NCBI GenBank assembly: GCA_937951675.1
Contig: CALFBI010000009.1
Location: 1 to 64,000, forward strand
Length of the DNA stretch: 64,000 nucleotides
Source: an uncultured Verrucomicrobiales bacterium
GTDB taxonomy: Bacteria; Verrucomicrobiota; Verrucomicrobiia; Verrucomicrobiales; Akkermansiaceae
Direction of reading: 5' to 3'
Part shown: in pieces, positions 9,300 through 18,946 of the stretch
How the letters are laid out: every line of letters begins with the position of its first letter
Numbering within the stretch: position 1 is the first letter of the stretch
Program-made: the position numbers and the translations under genes
The notes under the pieces: generated by a model
Database searches by the model: none
What the model was told of the DNA's origin: nothing
Seen by the model: the letters and a program-made list of their open reading frames with translations, nothing else

Positions 9300-11012
9300 T
9301 TAGTGGCCTGAGCTGACCTTGGCATAGTATTGGTTTTCGACAAGGTCTCCTGCTTTGGTCAAAATATTGCTACAGCTTGCATCCAGGTTAACCAGGTGAA
9401 GACGCTTTCCGAGTGCTCTATATTTCTGGCTCACACCATGAATCGCCTCAATGGCAGAGTGATCGCAGACCTTCGACCCTGTGAAATCGAGATAAACATC
9501 AGTGGGATCTTCTGCGGGTGAGAAAAGCTCTTTAAAAGAAGCAACCGACCCAAAGAAAACATTCCCATGGAGAAGGTAATGCTTCTGATCTTTTTCCTCT
9601 TTTGTCATTTCTAATTGGATGTCTTTGGAACGCTCCCAAGCGTAAGCGAAGCATGAAATCACAATCCCGATTCCCACCGCGAGAGCGAGGTTATGGAAAA
9701 AGACCGTAATCATCGAGACCGCAAAAATGACCCATAAATCCGTAGCCGGAACTTTCCCTATCAGACGAAGACTGGACCATTCGAAAGTCGCAATCACAAC
9801 CATAAACATTACTCCAATCAGGGCACCGACTGGGATCTTTTCGATCAAAGATGGGGCAAATAAAATGAGGAGGAGGAGAATCACTGCCGCAGAAATTCCA
9901 GAAAGGCGACCTCGCCCTCCAGAGTTAATATTAATCATGCTCTGCCCGATCATCGCACAACCACCCATTCCTCCGAACAAGCCCGTCACGACATTCGCGA
10001 TTCCTTGCCCGACACATTCTCGATTACTGGACCCACGCGTTTCAGTTAATTCGTCAATTAAGGAAAGCGTCATGAGGGACTCCACCAAGCCAATACTAGC
10101 GAGAGTTAATCCAAGGAGGAGGATCATCTTCATCGCTCCAATATCACCAAAATCAATAGACGGCACATTGAATTCAGGAAGTCCTGCTTGCAGTCCTTGG
10201 CGAATTTCACCGAGCTCTTCTTTGCTCACTTCCCTTTTCGCAATTTCATTCGCTTTCGCAGTCGTTTCACTCACCACTAAGCTCTCCTTCATCTCAGCAA
10301 ATTGCTTCGTTTTAACTTCTTTTTCCTTCTGGAAAACACGCTGATCATTCACCACTTCTGCCACTGTTTTGGAAGTCACGGGAGTCAACTGCACGATCAA
10401 AGTGCATACAATAATCGCGACTAATGGGGCTGGAATCGCACGAGTTAACTTCGGTAAGAAATGCGAAATGAGCATTGTTAAAACAATCAAACCAGCCAAG
10501 ACGAGGAATTCTGGCGAGCCTAAATTCATCCATTCCCCCTTCACGACGAAGCCTTTTGCCTCATCAAAAATCACCTTGTGATTCACCTTAAACTGCCCGA
10601 ACTGAGCCAGCCCAATCACGATCGCAAGACCATTCACAAACCCAAGCATCACGGGGTGAGGTAGAATCCGAATAAAACGGCCCAGCTTAAATACCCCAGC
10701 TAAAATCTGAATGATCCCCGCAATAATAACAGCTGCAAAAAGGTATTGAATCCCGAGCAAAATCACCACCGAAGTCATCACAACAGCCATCGCCCCAGTC
10801 GCTCCAGAAATCATCCCTGGCCGACCCCCGATTGCGGAAGTAATCAAACCTACAAAAAAAGCAGCATACAGACCTACCAAAGGATCAACTCCTGCCACAA
10901 AAGCAAACGCGACGGCTTCAGGAACAAGCGCTAAGGCCACGGTGAGTCCGGATAACAAATCGTCTTTCCAGCGAATACCTTGCCCGTATTTACGGTAAAT
11001 GAGTTTGAACAT
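9300..11012 (-). CDS. SulP-family anion transporter with STAS domain
   Basis: A 570-residue inner-membrane permease. The N-terminus (LLSGLTVALALVPEAVAFA) and the multiple membrane helices are typical of SulP proteins, which move sulfate, bicarbonate or other anions. A C-terminal STAS domain (from about residue 480, DVYLDFTGSKVCDHSAIEAI) regulates such transporters. Between two helices is a hydrophilic, charge-rich insert of about 70 residues (about 222-290) with coiled-coil character that ordinary SulP proteins lack. The substrate is not decidable from sequence. A short inverted repeat TTGCGA/TCGCAA lies just upstream (11020-11037). Confidence 0.9.
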   Translation of the reverse strand: MFKLIYRKYGQGIRWKDDLLSGLTVALALVPEAVAFAFVAGVDPLVGLYAAFFVGLITSAIGGRPGMISGATGAMAVVMTSVVILLGIQYLFAAVIIAGIIQILAGVFKLGRFIRILPHPVMLGFVNGLAIVIGLAQFGQFKVNHKVIFDEAKGFVVKGEWMNLGSPEFLVLAGLIVLTMLISHFLPKLTRAIPAPLVAIIVCTLIVQLTPVTSKTVAEVVNDQRVFQKEKEVKTKQFAEMKESLVVSETTAKANEIAKREVSKEELGEIRQGLQAGLPEFNVPSIDFGDIGAMKMILLLGLTLASIGLVESLMTLSLIDELTETRGSSNRECVGQGIANVVTGLFGGMGGCAMIGQSMININSGGRGRLSGISAAVILLLLILFAPSLIEKIPVGALIGVMFMVVIATFEWSSLRLIGKVPATDLWVIFAVSMITVFFHNLALAVGIGIVISCFAYAWERSKDIQLEMTKEEKDQKHYLLHGNVFFGSVASFKELFSPAEDPTDVYLDFTGSKVCDHSAIEAIHGVSQKYRALGKRLHLVNLDASCSNILTKAGDLVENQYYAKVSSGH

Positions 11013-11226
11013 AATGGTGTTGCGAAGTCAGTCGCAAGCATCGCCATAAAGGCCTCACTGCTGATTAGCAAGGATGAACCCTTCTTTCCATAGAAGCCCG
11101 AGCTTCGTTGAGAAAGGCTTTCTCTCCCTCACCTGGAAAAGCATCTCAATTCCCTTATTAAGATAAGAACCATAAAACTCATAAAAATCCGTTGCACCAC
11201 ATAAGCTTGGCACCTTAACTCCTTTC

Positions 11227-12372
11227 ATGTCTCGCTTTGACACCATTCACCCTCGCCGTGGAACTGGCTCTCTTAAATGGGATCGTCGACCTGACCTCGA
11301 TCCCTTTTGGGTGGCGGATATGGATTTCACCTCTCCTCCAGAAGTCCTCGAAGCAATTCAACAAAGAGTGAAACATGGGATTTTTGGCTATGCCGTTCCT
11401 CATCAAGGACTTTACGAGGCTCTACAAGCTTACCTTCTTCGAGCCCATGACTACGAAGCGAAAGAAGATGAAATCGTGCACCTCGGAGGTCTCGTTCCCG
11501 CGTTATCTCTTGCCACGAAAGCTTTTGCAAAGGCGGGAGACGCTCTCATGACTTGTATGCCGGTCTATCCTCCTTTCTTAGGGGTTCACCGAGATGGTGA
11601 CCTTGAGCTCAAGGCGATTGACCACACCCTTTCGGGAAAAGACCAATGGACCTTCGACTGGGAAGCCATGGAAGCCGCCGTCACTCCCAACACGAAACTC
11701 TTTATTCTCTGTAATCCACAGAACCCACTGGGAAGAGTCTTCTCACGAGAAGAAGTGATACAACTCGCGGAATTCTGCAAACGTCACAACCTCATTCTTA
11801 TCTCAGATGAAATCCACTGTGATCTGGTTCTAGATCCAGAAGCGACTCCACATTTCTCAGTTCTTCGCCTTCCCGAAGACCTTCGTCAACGCTGTGTGAC
11901 CCTATTAGCCCCAAGTAAGACCTATAACATCGCTGGTCTCGGGTATTCCTACGCTGTCATTCCTAATGACAGCCTCCGCCGTCAGTTCAACAATGCTAAA
12001 GGCCATCTCCTGCCCGAAATCAATTGCCTTTCCTATTATGCCGCCGAAGCCGCCTACCAGCATGGAGAGTCATGGCGCCAAGAACTCATTGTTTACTTAC
12101 AAAAAAACCGAAATACTCTCGTCGACTTTATTCAACAAGAGCTTCCTCTCGTCGTTGTTCCTAAGATCGAGGCCACTTACCTCGCCTGGATGGACTGTAG
12201 AGCACTCAAGTTGGACCACCCTGCGACTCAGGTTGAAAAACAAGCTTCGCTCTTTCTTTCGGACGGGGCCTTCTTCGGTTCACCAGGGCATCTCCGACTG
12301 AATTATGGATGTTCTCACACCCGTCTTCTTGAAGGACTTGAGAAATTAAAGAAAGGGCTTCTCCCTAGTTAA
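11227..12372 (+). CDS. patB: PatB/MalY-type PLP-dependent cystathionine beta-lyase
   Basis: A fold-type I aminotransferase-like enzyme of 381 residues. The start FDTIHPRRGTGSLKWD is the hallmark of the MalY/PatB branch. The PLP lysine sits in APSKTYNIAGL, with SDEIHCDL (Asp that binds the pyridine nitrogen) and the C-terminal LRLNYGCS (carboxylate-binding Arg) also visible. PatB enzymes release homocysteine or H2S from cystathionine or cysteine, which fits with metE/metR nearby, though they are not in one operon. Some family members act mainly as regulators, so the physiological substrate is uncertain. Confidence 0.88.
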   Translation: MSRFDTIHPRRGTGSLKWDRRPDLDPFWVADMDFTSPPEVLEAIQQRVKHGIFGYAVPHQGLYEALQAYLLRAHDYEAKEDEIVHLGGLVPALSLATKAFAKAGDALMTCMPVYPPFLGVHRDGDLELKAIDHTLSGKDQWTFDWEAMEAAVTPNTKLFILCNPQNPLGRVFSREEVIQLAEFCKRHNLILISDEIHCDLVLDPEATPHFSVLRLPEDLRQRCVTLLAPSKTYNIAGLGYSYAVIPNDSLRRQFNNAKGHLLPEINCLSYYAAEAAYQHGESWRQELIVYLQKNRNTLVDFIQQELPLVVVPKIEATYLAWMDCRALKLDHPATQVEKQASLFLSDGAFFGSPGHLRLNYGCSHTRLLEGLEKLKKGLLPS

Positions 12373-12398
12373 AGAATCCGATTAAAATTCTTCACAAC

Positions 12399-13106
12399 AT
12401 GAAGTGCTCCATTTTCATTCTAGCTGTTTTTCTTCTCTCGCTATTCAGCGCACCAGCTCAGAGCTCTCGTGCTGATTCTCCCTCTCAGCATATTATTCTC
12501 TGCGGTGGGCCTTCCCTCTTGAGCTGGGAAAAGCTTCGTCGCAAGACAGAGCGGCATGATCGCTGGTGGGCCAATTTCATTCGAGCTTCTACCATTCGCT
12601 TTGGTATCATCCGTCGTGCTTATGGCGAAAACTCTAAAGTCACTTGGATTGTCTACCGTAAAGGCTACCAAATTCGGCAACAAGAAGACGGTGTTCCTTA
12701 CGTCAAATATATCAACGATCTCGCGGTAAAATACAAAGTCCGCCTCGTCTGGATCAATACTGGAGATCAAGCGATTAACGCGATTAACAAGCACCCTTCC
12801 CGTTCTGTTCGGACTTTCGATTTCTTTGGTCACTCAAACAAACACTGTTTCATGCTCGATTATGGCTCTGAAGTGCTGGGCGCTTCCAAAGCTTGGATTC
12901 ATGAAAAAAACCTCTGGAAACTCAAAGGTTCTATCTATGCCCCTGGAGCGGTTTGCCAAAGTTATGGCTGCCATACCGGAGAAAGTATGAGTGCTTTCTG
13001 GAAAAAGGCACTTGGCCACTCTCTCGTTGGTGCGCGAGGTAAAACTGATTATGCCATGGTTGGCCGGGGCAAAATGCCCCATGTCAATGGACGCTGGATT
13101 TACTAG
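12399..13106 (+). CDS. Secreted protein of unknown function, possible caspase-like fold
   Basis: A 235-residue protein with a signal peptide (cleavage near APAQSSRA). No family is recognised with certainty. Two blocks stand out: FFGHSNKHCFMLDYG and AVCQSYGCHTGESMS. A hydrophobic strand ending in GHS followed by a strand ending in CxxYGCHTG is the spacing of the His-Cys dyad in caspase/gingipain (clan CD) folds. This is inference from motif layout only. It starts 26 bases after patB and could be co-transcribed; bioB follows 43 bases later. Confidence 0.7.
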   Translation: MKCSIFILAVFLLSLFSAPAQSSRADSPSQHIILCGGPSLLSWEKLRRKTERHDRWWANFIRASTIRFGIIRRAYGENSKVTWIVYRKGYQIRQQEDGVPYVKYINDLAVKYKVRLVWINTGDQAINAINKHPSRSVRTFDFFGHSNKHCFMLDYGSEVLGASKAWIHEKNLWKLKGSIYAPGAVCQSYGCHTGESMSAFWKKALGHSLVGARGKTDYAMVGRGKMPHVNGRWIY

Positions 13107-13149
13107 GATCTCAATTACTTAACACTTTTTCTCTTTTACATTATTTTTT

Positions 13150-14154
13150 ATGAAATACGCCGATCTTTTATCTCTCTACGAACTCCCTCTCTTTGAACTT
13201 CTCAAACAAGCACGAGAAGTTCACGAAAAGCACTGGAGTGAGAATGAAGTTCAACTCTGCACCCTCCTCTCTATCAAAACAGGTGGCTGCTCGGAAGATT
13301 GCTCTTACTGCGCCCAATCCGCTCGGTATAAATCTGGAGTCGACTCTGAACGACTCATGGAAAAGTGTGATATCATGAAACGGGCCGAAGCGGCTCGAGA
13401 CAGTGGATCCACCCGCTTCTGTATGGGCGCGGCATGGCGTGGTGTTCGCTCCGGAACGAAACGCTTCGATCAAGTTCTCGAAATCATCGAAGACGTCTCT
13501 GAACTCGGAATGGAAGTCTGTGTCACTCTCGGCGAACTAGGCCCAGATGAAGCGAAAGCACTCAAAGATGCTGGTGTCACCGCTTACAATCATAACATCG
13601 ATACCTCCCCTGAGCATTATCCTAATATTGTTACCACTCACACTTTTGAAGATCGATTGAATACGATTCGAAATGTGCAGGATGCGGGAATGTCAGTCTG
13701 TTGCGGAGGAATCCTTGGTCTCGGTGAAACATATGTGGACCGACTTAAAATGTTAGAGGTTGTTTCAGAATTCAACCCTCAACCAGAAAGCGTTCCCATC
13801 AACCGGCTCATGCCAATGCCCGGAACTCCTCTCGAAGGTAACAATCCGGTCGATATCTTTGACGTGGTTCGAATGATCGCCATTGCTCGTATTTCGATCC
13901 CAGGTGCGAAAGTCCGTCTTTCGGCAGGAAGAACTCACTTTACGGAAGAAGGTCAGGCTCTCTGCTTCTTTGCAGGTGCCAACTCCATTTTCTACGGGGA
14001 TAAACTCCTCACCGCTAAAAATCCGGCCGTAGAGAAAGATCAAAACTTGCTCAGCAAACTTGGACTTACCTCACAAAAACCAAATCGAAACTTAGAGGCT
14101 CCGGAAGCTCATCCAGAAAAACCTCTCCAACCCGCTTGCTCAGACTGCGAATAA
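13150..14154 (+). CDS. bioB: Biotin synthase BioB
   Basis: A radical-SAM enzyme that inserts sulfur into dethiobiotin in the last step of biotin synthesis. The CxxxCxxC cluster motif is Cys47/51/54 in GGCSEDCSYCAQS, the BioB form with YC. Other conserved blocks: RFCMGAAWR, YNHNIDTSPE, GGILGLGE and RLMPMPGTPL. Its 334 residues include a short non-conserved Pro/Glu-rich C-terminal tail ending in Cys-Ser-Asp-Cys-Glu. No other bio genes are in the window. Confidence 0.97.
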   Translation: MKYADLLSLYELPLFELLKQAREVHEKHWSENEVQLCTLLSIKTGGCSEDCSYCAQSARYKSGVDSERLMEKCDIMKRAEAARDSGSTRFCMGAAWRGVRSGTKRFDQVLEIIEDVSELGMEVCVTLGELGPDEAKALKDAGVTAYNHNIDTSPEHYPNIVTTHTFEDRLNTIRNVQDAGMSVCCGGILGLGETYVDRLKMLEVVSEFNPQPESVPINRLMPMPGTPLEGNNPVDIFDVVRMIAIARISIPGAKVRLSAGRTHFTEEGQALCFFAGANSIFYGDKLLTAKNPAVEKDQNLLSKLGLTSQKPNRNLEAPEAHPEKPLQPACSDCE

Positions 14155-14187
14155 GCTTTTTTTGATTCTCGAGTTCCCTCTCCTGAA

Positions 14188-14217
14188 GTTCTTGAGAATC
14201 AATTTATTCTCAAGAAC
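14188..14217. repeat. Perfect 12-bp inverted repeat downstream of bioB
   Basis: GTTCTTGAGAAT and ATTCTCAAGAAC flank a six-base loop. The hairpin is strong but has no T run after it, so it is either an mRNA 3' stabiliser or a protein-binding palindrome rather than a standard terminator. Confidence 0.7.
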
Positions 14218-14259
14218 GATCGGATTCGTCTCGCAAGTCCTTCCCTAAAACACAACACC

Positions 14260-14281
14260 ACTCCTAAAGAAGGGAGTTTTC
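14260..14281 (+). terminator. Weak terminator after bioB
   Basis: A short stem ACTCC/GGAGT is followed by TTTTC, about 106 bases after the bioB stop. It is small, and support is modest. Confidence 0.35.
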
Positions 14282-14295
14282 ATTTAGCGGAGTAA

Positions 14296-14436
14296 ATGAA
14301 TCTTGAGGAAGACACCTCAAAGAAAATCCCTTGGGGTGCGATTCTCAGCCATTCCTGGAAGACCGCATCTATGATGGGCCTTCTCCAGACTCTTTACTTA
14401 CTTGCGTCTTTGACTCGTTTGAGAACTTCCTCGTAA
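14296..14436 (+). CDS. Possible small protein (46 aa) overlapping the 3' end of purC
   Basis: The ATG at 14296 is preceded by GCGGAGTAA, one of the few Shine-Dalgarno-like sites in the window. The predicted peptide begins MNLEEDTSKKIPWGAIL and has one weakly hydrophobic stretch, MMGLLQTLYLLASL, that could be a membrane segment. The last 43 bases run antisense through the end of purC, which may make the frame accidental. No relatives are recognised. Confidence 0.25.
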   Translation: MNLEEDTSKKIPWGAILSHSWKTASMMGLLQTLYLLASLTRLRTSS

Positions 14437-15107
14437 CCTTCCATCACTCCACCAAGGTCTTGGCGGAAACGATCTTTGTCCATCTTCTCACCTGTTTTAA
14501 GGTCCCAAAGACGACAAGTGTCAGGGCTCACTTCATCCGCGAGCACAATTTGACTAGGATCTTCCGCGAGACGGCCAAATTCGATTTTAAAGTCAACGAG
14601 CTTTAAGCCACATTTGGCAAAAAATTCTTTTTGGACCTCATTGATCACAAGTGCTTGCTCCTTCAAAAAAGCGCACTCGGCCGGAGTCGCTAATCCTAGT
14701 TCCCGGGCATAATCGTCATTAATGAGAGGATCTCCTAGTTCGTCGCTCTTGTAGCTAAATTCCACGATCGGAGTCTTGAATTCCAGCCCTTCTTCAACAC
14801 CCATTCGACGGCAAAAACTTCCCGCCGCGACATTACGAACGATCACTTCGACTTGGAGAATATCGACACTCTTCACGAGAAGATTAACTTCGTCTAAATC
14901 ATCAACAAGGTGGGTTGGAACCCCCTTTTTTTCGAGCATCTCATAAATCAAAAGCGTAATCGCCTTATTCAATTTACCCTTATTTTCAAAAACAGCCTTC
15001 TTTTCAGCATTAAAAGCAGTGGCCTCATCCTTATACTCCATTCGCAGAACATTAGGGGTTTCTGTTGTGTAAAGCTTCTTTGCTTTGCCTTCATAGAGCA
15101 TTTCCAT
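14394..15107 (-). CDS. purC: SAICAR synthase PurC
   Basis: Phosphoribosylaminoimidazole-succinocarboxamide synthase, a step of purine biosynthesis that joins aspartate to CAIR with ATP. Its 237 residues are the typical bacterial length. Diagnostic blocks: LYEGKAKKLY at the start, FNAEKK, VRNVAAGS, LVDFKIEFG and DEVSPDTCRLWD. It is a single gene, with bioB convergent on its 3' side and a ~250-bp gap before the tRNA gene upstream. Confidence 0.97.
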   Translation of the reverse strand: MEMLYEGKAKKLYTTETPNVLRMEYKDEATAFNAEKKAVFENKGKLNKAITLLIYEMLEKKGVPTHLVDDLDEVNLLVKSVDILQVEVIVRNVAAGSFCRRMGVEEGLEFKTPIVEFSYKSDELGDPLINDDYARELGLATPAECAFLKEQALVINEVQKEFFAKCGLKLVDFKIEFGRLAEDPSQIVLADEVSPDTCRLWDLKTGEKMDKDRFRQDLGGVMEGYEEVLKRVKDASK

Positions 15108-15356
15108 ATAGAGAAAATGAGTGACGAAACTCAGCGGGTCAAGACTTAGAAAAGAGATGTTTACTGTATCTTAAACGACTTCTCTGCGTTTCCAAAAAAT
15201 GGCTTCTAGAAACAGCCTCAGCGATGCGCTTCTGGTAAGGTTTCATTGCAAAGATTTCTCTGTTCCTAACAAATCAAAAGGTCAGGGTCAGACCAACTAA
15301 ACTCATTATTCTGTATGGAGCGCTCCTACTCTTGCTCCTCCACGAAAGAAAAAAAA

Positions 15357-15444
15357 TGGCGGAGGGACAGGGATTCGAACCCTGGGTTGCTTTCACAACG
15401 CCGGTTTTCAAGACCGGTGCATTCGACCACTCTGCCATCCCTCC
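15357..15444 (-). tRNA. tRNA-Ser (anticodon UGA)
   Basis: On the minus strand, an 88-base cloverleaf runs from acceptor GGAGGGA to TCCCTCC, with an encoded CCA. The anticodon stem CCGGT/ACCGG encloses CTTGAAA, giving anticodon TGA. A long variable arm (CGTTGTGAAAGCAAC) marks a class II tRNA, as expected for serine. The T arm is CAGGGTTCGAATCCCTG. The gap from purC (15108-15356) shows nothing else. Confidence 0.96.
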
Positions 15445-15497
15445 GCTAGGGGCGATATTTCTAAAGAGAATTTTAGACTTTGCAAGCAAAAGAAGCT

Positions 15498-18095
15498 TTA
15501 TTTTTTAGGGAGCGGGTCTCTCAAAAAGCGATAGAATTGTTGCTTAATCATGCGGTCACTCATTCCATGAATCACCGCTTTTTGTGACCAACTAATAGCG
15601 CGCGCTCGATCTCCTTGAGCAAAAAAGACTTCCGCCATCGTGTCCATATAGGCGGCTGAATGAATTTCAATTCCATTGGCCCGTTTGGCATAATTTTGAG
15701 CTCGGTCAAGACGTTGAAGCGCTCTTGAAGCTAGCCATGCTGCACTGTTCAGAGTATTAGCTGATTTTGGGTAAACCTGGATGGTTTCTTCTAAATATTG
15801 AAATGAAATATTGAAATACTCTTTCAATTCTTTTTTTAGCCCGAGCTCATGAAGCAAAGGAAAAAAGTGATCCGCTAAAATACCATCACCACGCATTCTT
15901 GAATGTGCCGTTGCTAGACGTTTCCGAGCGAGTTTAGGATCCGTAGTTAAAAGAGAGAAACCTCGGAACATTTCAGCCTCGAACCGAACTTGTTGATAGG
16001 TTGCTATATTTTTAGTCTCTCCGTCTTTGACTTTCGCAAAGACAATCGCTTCGGAGCATGCCGCGGCTTTCGCCCAATCTTTCTCCCGAATCGCTTCATC
16101 TTTGAGTAACGCAGTGCGCGTTGTAAGTGGGTCCCCTCTTCCTTTTGATAAAGCGTCGAGTAAGCAAGAACGGGTCACTAGCCCTTCAGGAACTCCGGGT
16201 AAACCTTCGTTGGTATAATCACGATGAATCCCATCAAGCACATAAGGGTCATTGAGAGCAAAATATTTTACCTTTTGGTATTTCTTTTGAGCTTGATCAT
16301 GTCGACCTGCTTGATGAAGTAAAATAGACTCTTTCAGCACTCCTTCTAAACTTTGATCCGAATGCTGATGGGTGGCTTGAAGGAGGATCGCCTTGTCCCA
16401 TTGCTGCGTGGCTTGATAAAACGAAACGAGCGCCCGGTTCCATCTCAAATCTTTTGGGTATGTTTGTTGAAAGCGCTCTACGAGAGGGAGCGTGCGATCA
16501 ATATCATTTTGAAGACTTGTTAAATAAATTAAATTAGTAAGCCAGTCTCTCGAAAGCTCAGGATTTGTTTCCGATTTCAGCACCAAACTCTTAATCACTT
16601 TTTCCTTCAATGGATGCGAATTCATCCGAAGAACTCCTTGCAACGAAGCTTTGAGCTGCCATTCATCAAGAGCTCCATCGAGCTCTTGCTCAAAAGGGGC
16701 TATTTCTTCATCAAGCCATAGTAGTAATTTTGCGAGCGAGTCATTATGCATCTTGGACTGCTCAAGATCATACACTTTCAAAAGCGGACGAGGGTCTTCT
16801 AACTGACTCAAAAAGTAAAACATTTCGTCATGAAGCCCTTCTTGAAAGAGGTCGATGAAAAACTCTTCTTTCGTTTCAGGGTCATGATTTTCAATCACCG
16901 CAAAAAGGGCCGTTCTCAGCTGAATAGCGTATTCAGGAACTCCTTTCCCTTCAAAGTAACTGATCAAATTTAAGGCTTCTTTAGATCGATTAATATGATC
17001 AAACCAATCTGTGGTAAGAGGCTCCAGAAATTCTTGGAGCCACTCTTTCGAAAGAGGCTCCCCTGGCACCAATCCATAAATTTCTAACGCTTCCGTGACA
17101 TCTTCTCTCTGTGAATAAAAATCAAAGAGTTTGAGCTTCTCAAAATGACGGGCATAGTAGTCTTTGACTTCCTTAAAATCTCCCAACCCAAGTAACGATG
17201 ACATCGCTTGATTCGATTCTTCATGAGAGTTCAGCAATGTTTTCAACACTTGCGGAGATGAAGAGTTCATACTTCCATGCCAGCGATTCTCGGCCGCTTT
17301 TAGATAATGTCTCCAAATGGTATAACCCTCTCGTTCCTTAAGAGTCCCCCATAAGTAAGACCAAGGATCTCCTTTCATGAAGGCCACTGTTTGAAGGGCT
17401 TTTTCATGGTATAATTCTTTTGCTAACTCTTCGTAACGATCTAAATCGCCTAGAAGGGCGGCATAATAAATGGCGGCTTCCAACTCTCCCATCGTCAAGA
17501 AACTTTCCAAGCGGTCTGACAGCGCCCCTTTTTTTTCATCAATGGCTCCTAAGATCGGTAAGGTGACAGGACTATAAGGAACTGATTCTAAAAATGAGAC
17601 GAGACTTTGCTCTTGTTTCGCATAGAGACGTTCTCGTGATTTCGTCACGACCATTCTAAAAACAAGCTTTTGGAGCTCTTGCCGTGAGGTCTCGTCTTCT
17701 TCGTAAGTATAGAGCCTTAGAACTTGGCCGAGAGCTTCATTCCGATAGAGCCACATGATCATCTGCCTCTTAACATCCAGCTTATTAGTTTTCAGATACT
17801 TATTTACACTCTCTGCAATCTTTGGGGGCGTCTGAGGGGTGATCTCGTATTTAAGATAGTCAATGAGAAGCTTCGCACGTTGGCTGACCTCAGGATCAGG
17901 ACTCTTTCTTAAAACAGATAATTTGGAATAAGCCGACTTTCCTTGCTTCCATAGATAAAAAGTCGCTTCTTCACGGAGTTCAAAGGAGGGGGCCTGCAAG
18001 GCCTTGAAAGCCTCTTCCTGACTCTCAATCGCAGCATAGGTGAGATGGCTTGCTAGTAACAAGCTCCCCATCATTATCCAAAAGTTTACTCTCAT
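15498..18095 (-). CDS. Secreted HEAT/TPR-repeat protein of unknown function
   Basis: An 865-residue protein with a signal peptide ([13 protein letters not shown], cleavage before AIESQEE). The N-terminal 70 residues resemble a HEAT-like repeat ([20 protein letters not shown]...[16 protein letters not shown]) seen in Planctomycetes and Verrucomicrobia. The remainder is all-helical with TPR-like pairs, for example around [20 protein letters not shown] and near the C-terminus ([21 protein letters not shown]). It is probably a periplasmic scaffold. No enzymatic motif is visible. The start lies 4 bases after the stop of hisA, so the two are likely co-transcribed. Confidence 0.8.
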   Translation of the reverse strand: MRVNFWIMMGSLLLASHLTYAAIESQEEAFKALQAPSFELREEATFYLWKQGKSAYSKLSVLRKSPDPEVSQRAKLLIDYLKYEITPQTPPKIAESVNKYLKTNKLDVKRQMIMWLYRNEALGQVLRLYTYEEDETSRQELQKLVFRMVVTKSRERLYAKQEQSLVSFLESVPYSPVTLPILGAIDEKKGALSDRLESFLTMGELEAAIYYAALLGDLDRYEELAKELYHEKALQTVAFMKGDPWSYLWGTLKEREGYTIWRHYLKAAENRWHGSMNSSSPQVLKTLLNSHEESNQAMSSLLGLGDFKEVKDYYARHFEKLKLFDFYSQREDVTEALEIYGLVPGEPLSKEWLQEFLEPLTTDWFDHINRSKEALNLISYFEGKGVPEYAIQLRTALFAVIENHDPETKEEFFIDLFQEGLHDEMFYFLSQLEDPRPLLKVYDLEQSKMHNDSLAKLLLWLDEEIAPFEQELDGALDEWQLKASLQGVLRMNSHPLKEKVIKSLVLKSETNPELSRDWLTNLIYLTSLQNDIDRTLPLVERFQQTYPKDLRWNRALVSFYQATQQWDKAILLQATHQHSDQSLEGVLKESILLHQAGRHDQAQKKYQKVKYFALNDPYVLDGIHRDYTNEGLPGVPEGLVTRSCLLDALSKGRGDPLTTRTALLKDEAIREKDWAKAAACSEAIVFAKVKDGETKNIATYQQVRFEAEMFRGFSLLTTDPKLARKRLATAHSRMRGDGILADHFFPLLHELGLKKELKEYFNISFQYLEETIQVYPKSANTLNSAAWLASRALQRLDRAQNYAKRANGIEIHSAAYMDTMAEVFFAQGDRARAISWSQKAVIHGMSDRMIKQQFYRFLRDPLPKK

Positions 18096-18098
18096 GAT

Positions 18099-18863
18099 CT
18101 ATTCACTCCAACCATTCCAATCGCGTAATTCTTGGTAAGTCACTCCATTTCCTCCAAAAAGATCGAGCGCCGAACCAATCGTAAGATCAACTTTACCATC
18201 ACTCTGTTGATTCACAAGCTTGAGATCTTCCATTCCTTGTGCTCCTCCGGCATAGGTCATAGGGATCTTCCCCCACCCCGCAAGATGCTCTACTAATTCT
18301 AAATCAATCCCTTTGCATAATCCTTCGACATCAGCCGCATGCACCAGGTATTCATCTGTATACTCCCCTAAGCTGTCGAGTAGAGCTGGCGTGATTTCCA
18401 AAGAAGTCAAGGTCTGCCAACGGTTCATCGCCACCACCCACCCCTTCTCCCGGCGGCGGCAGCTGAGATCAATCACCAATTGCTTGGGGCCGATTTCACG
18501 TGAGAGTTCTTTGAGGCGCGATTCTAGAAACTCTCCTTCTGGAGAAAACAGCCATGAAGTGACAATGACATGCGTCGCTCCAGCCTCTAGCCATTCAACT
18601 GCATTTTGTAATGAGATCCCTCCTCCGACTTGCAGCCCCTTCGGATAAGTTTGTAATGCTTCTTTCGCGGCCTCATCATTCCCGGGGCCTAATTTAATCA
18701 CATGACCGCCCTTCATTTGGTCTTTCGCAAACGTTTCAGCAAACCAAGCTGGTTCTCGATCTGAGACAAAGTTCTCCTTGGCTCCTTCATCAGTTAAGGT
18801 GCCTCCTACAATCTGCTTCACTTTTCCTTCATGAAGATCAATGCATGGACGGAATTTGGTCAT
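18099..18863 (-). CDS. hisA: HisA isomerase, eukaryotic (yeast His6-like) type
   Basis: Converts ProFAR to PRFAR in histidine synthesis. The sequence follows yeast His6 far more closely than bacterial HisA: FRPCIDLHEGKVKQIVGGTL, HVIKLGPGNDEAAKEAL, LQVGGGIS, VIVTSWLFSPEG, VIDLSCRR, AMNRWQTLT, LVHAADVEGLC, YAGGA and KVDLTIGSALDLFGGN. This is the class described by the TIGRFAM model hisA_euk. I chose the ATG at 18863, which gives the family N-terminus and has AGGGGC before it; the longest frame starts at 18929. At 254 residues it is close to the yeast length. Transfer from or to eukaryotes is an inference. Confidence 0.92.
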   Translation of the reverse strand: MTKFRPCIDLHEGKVKQIVGGTLTDEGAKENFVSDREPAWFAETFAKDQMKGGHVIKLGPGNDEAAKEALQTYPKGLQVGGGISLQNAVEWLEAGATHVIVTSWLFSPEGEFLESRLKELSREIGPKQLVIDLSCRRREKGWVVAMNRWQTLTSLEITPALLDSLGEYTDEYLVHAADVEGLCKGIDLELVEHLAGWGKIPMTYAGGAQGMEDLKLVNQQSDGKVDLTIGSALDLFGGNGVTYQELRDWNGWSE

Positions 18864-18946
18864 GCCCCTATCCAAGCGGAAGATTACAGAATGTCCAAGA
18901 GGGAAGATTTGCAGGTTTCCATATTTCACTCTAGAATCTTCATTTC

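Noticed and set aside
9727-10344. A 205-codon plus-strand ORF inside the SulP gene
   Set aside because: It is antisense to conserved membrane helices of SulP, and its Arg/Pro/Thr-rich composition is an artefact of the opposite strand.
11055-11246. A 63-codon minus-strand ORF between the SulP gene and patB, with GGAG before a GTG at 11213
   Set aside because: It overlaps the start of patB antisense, and the AAGGAG-like sequence is partly the complement of the patB leader. No recognisable protein results.
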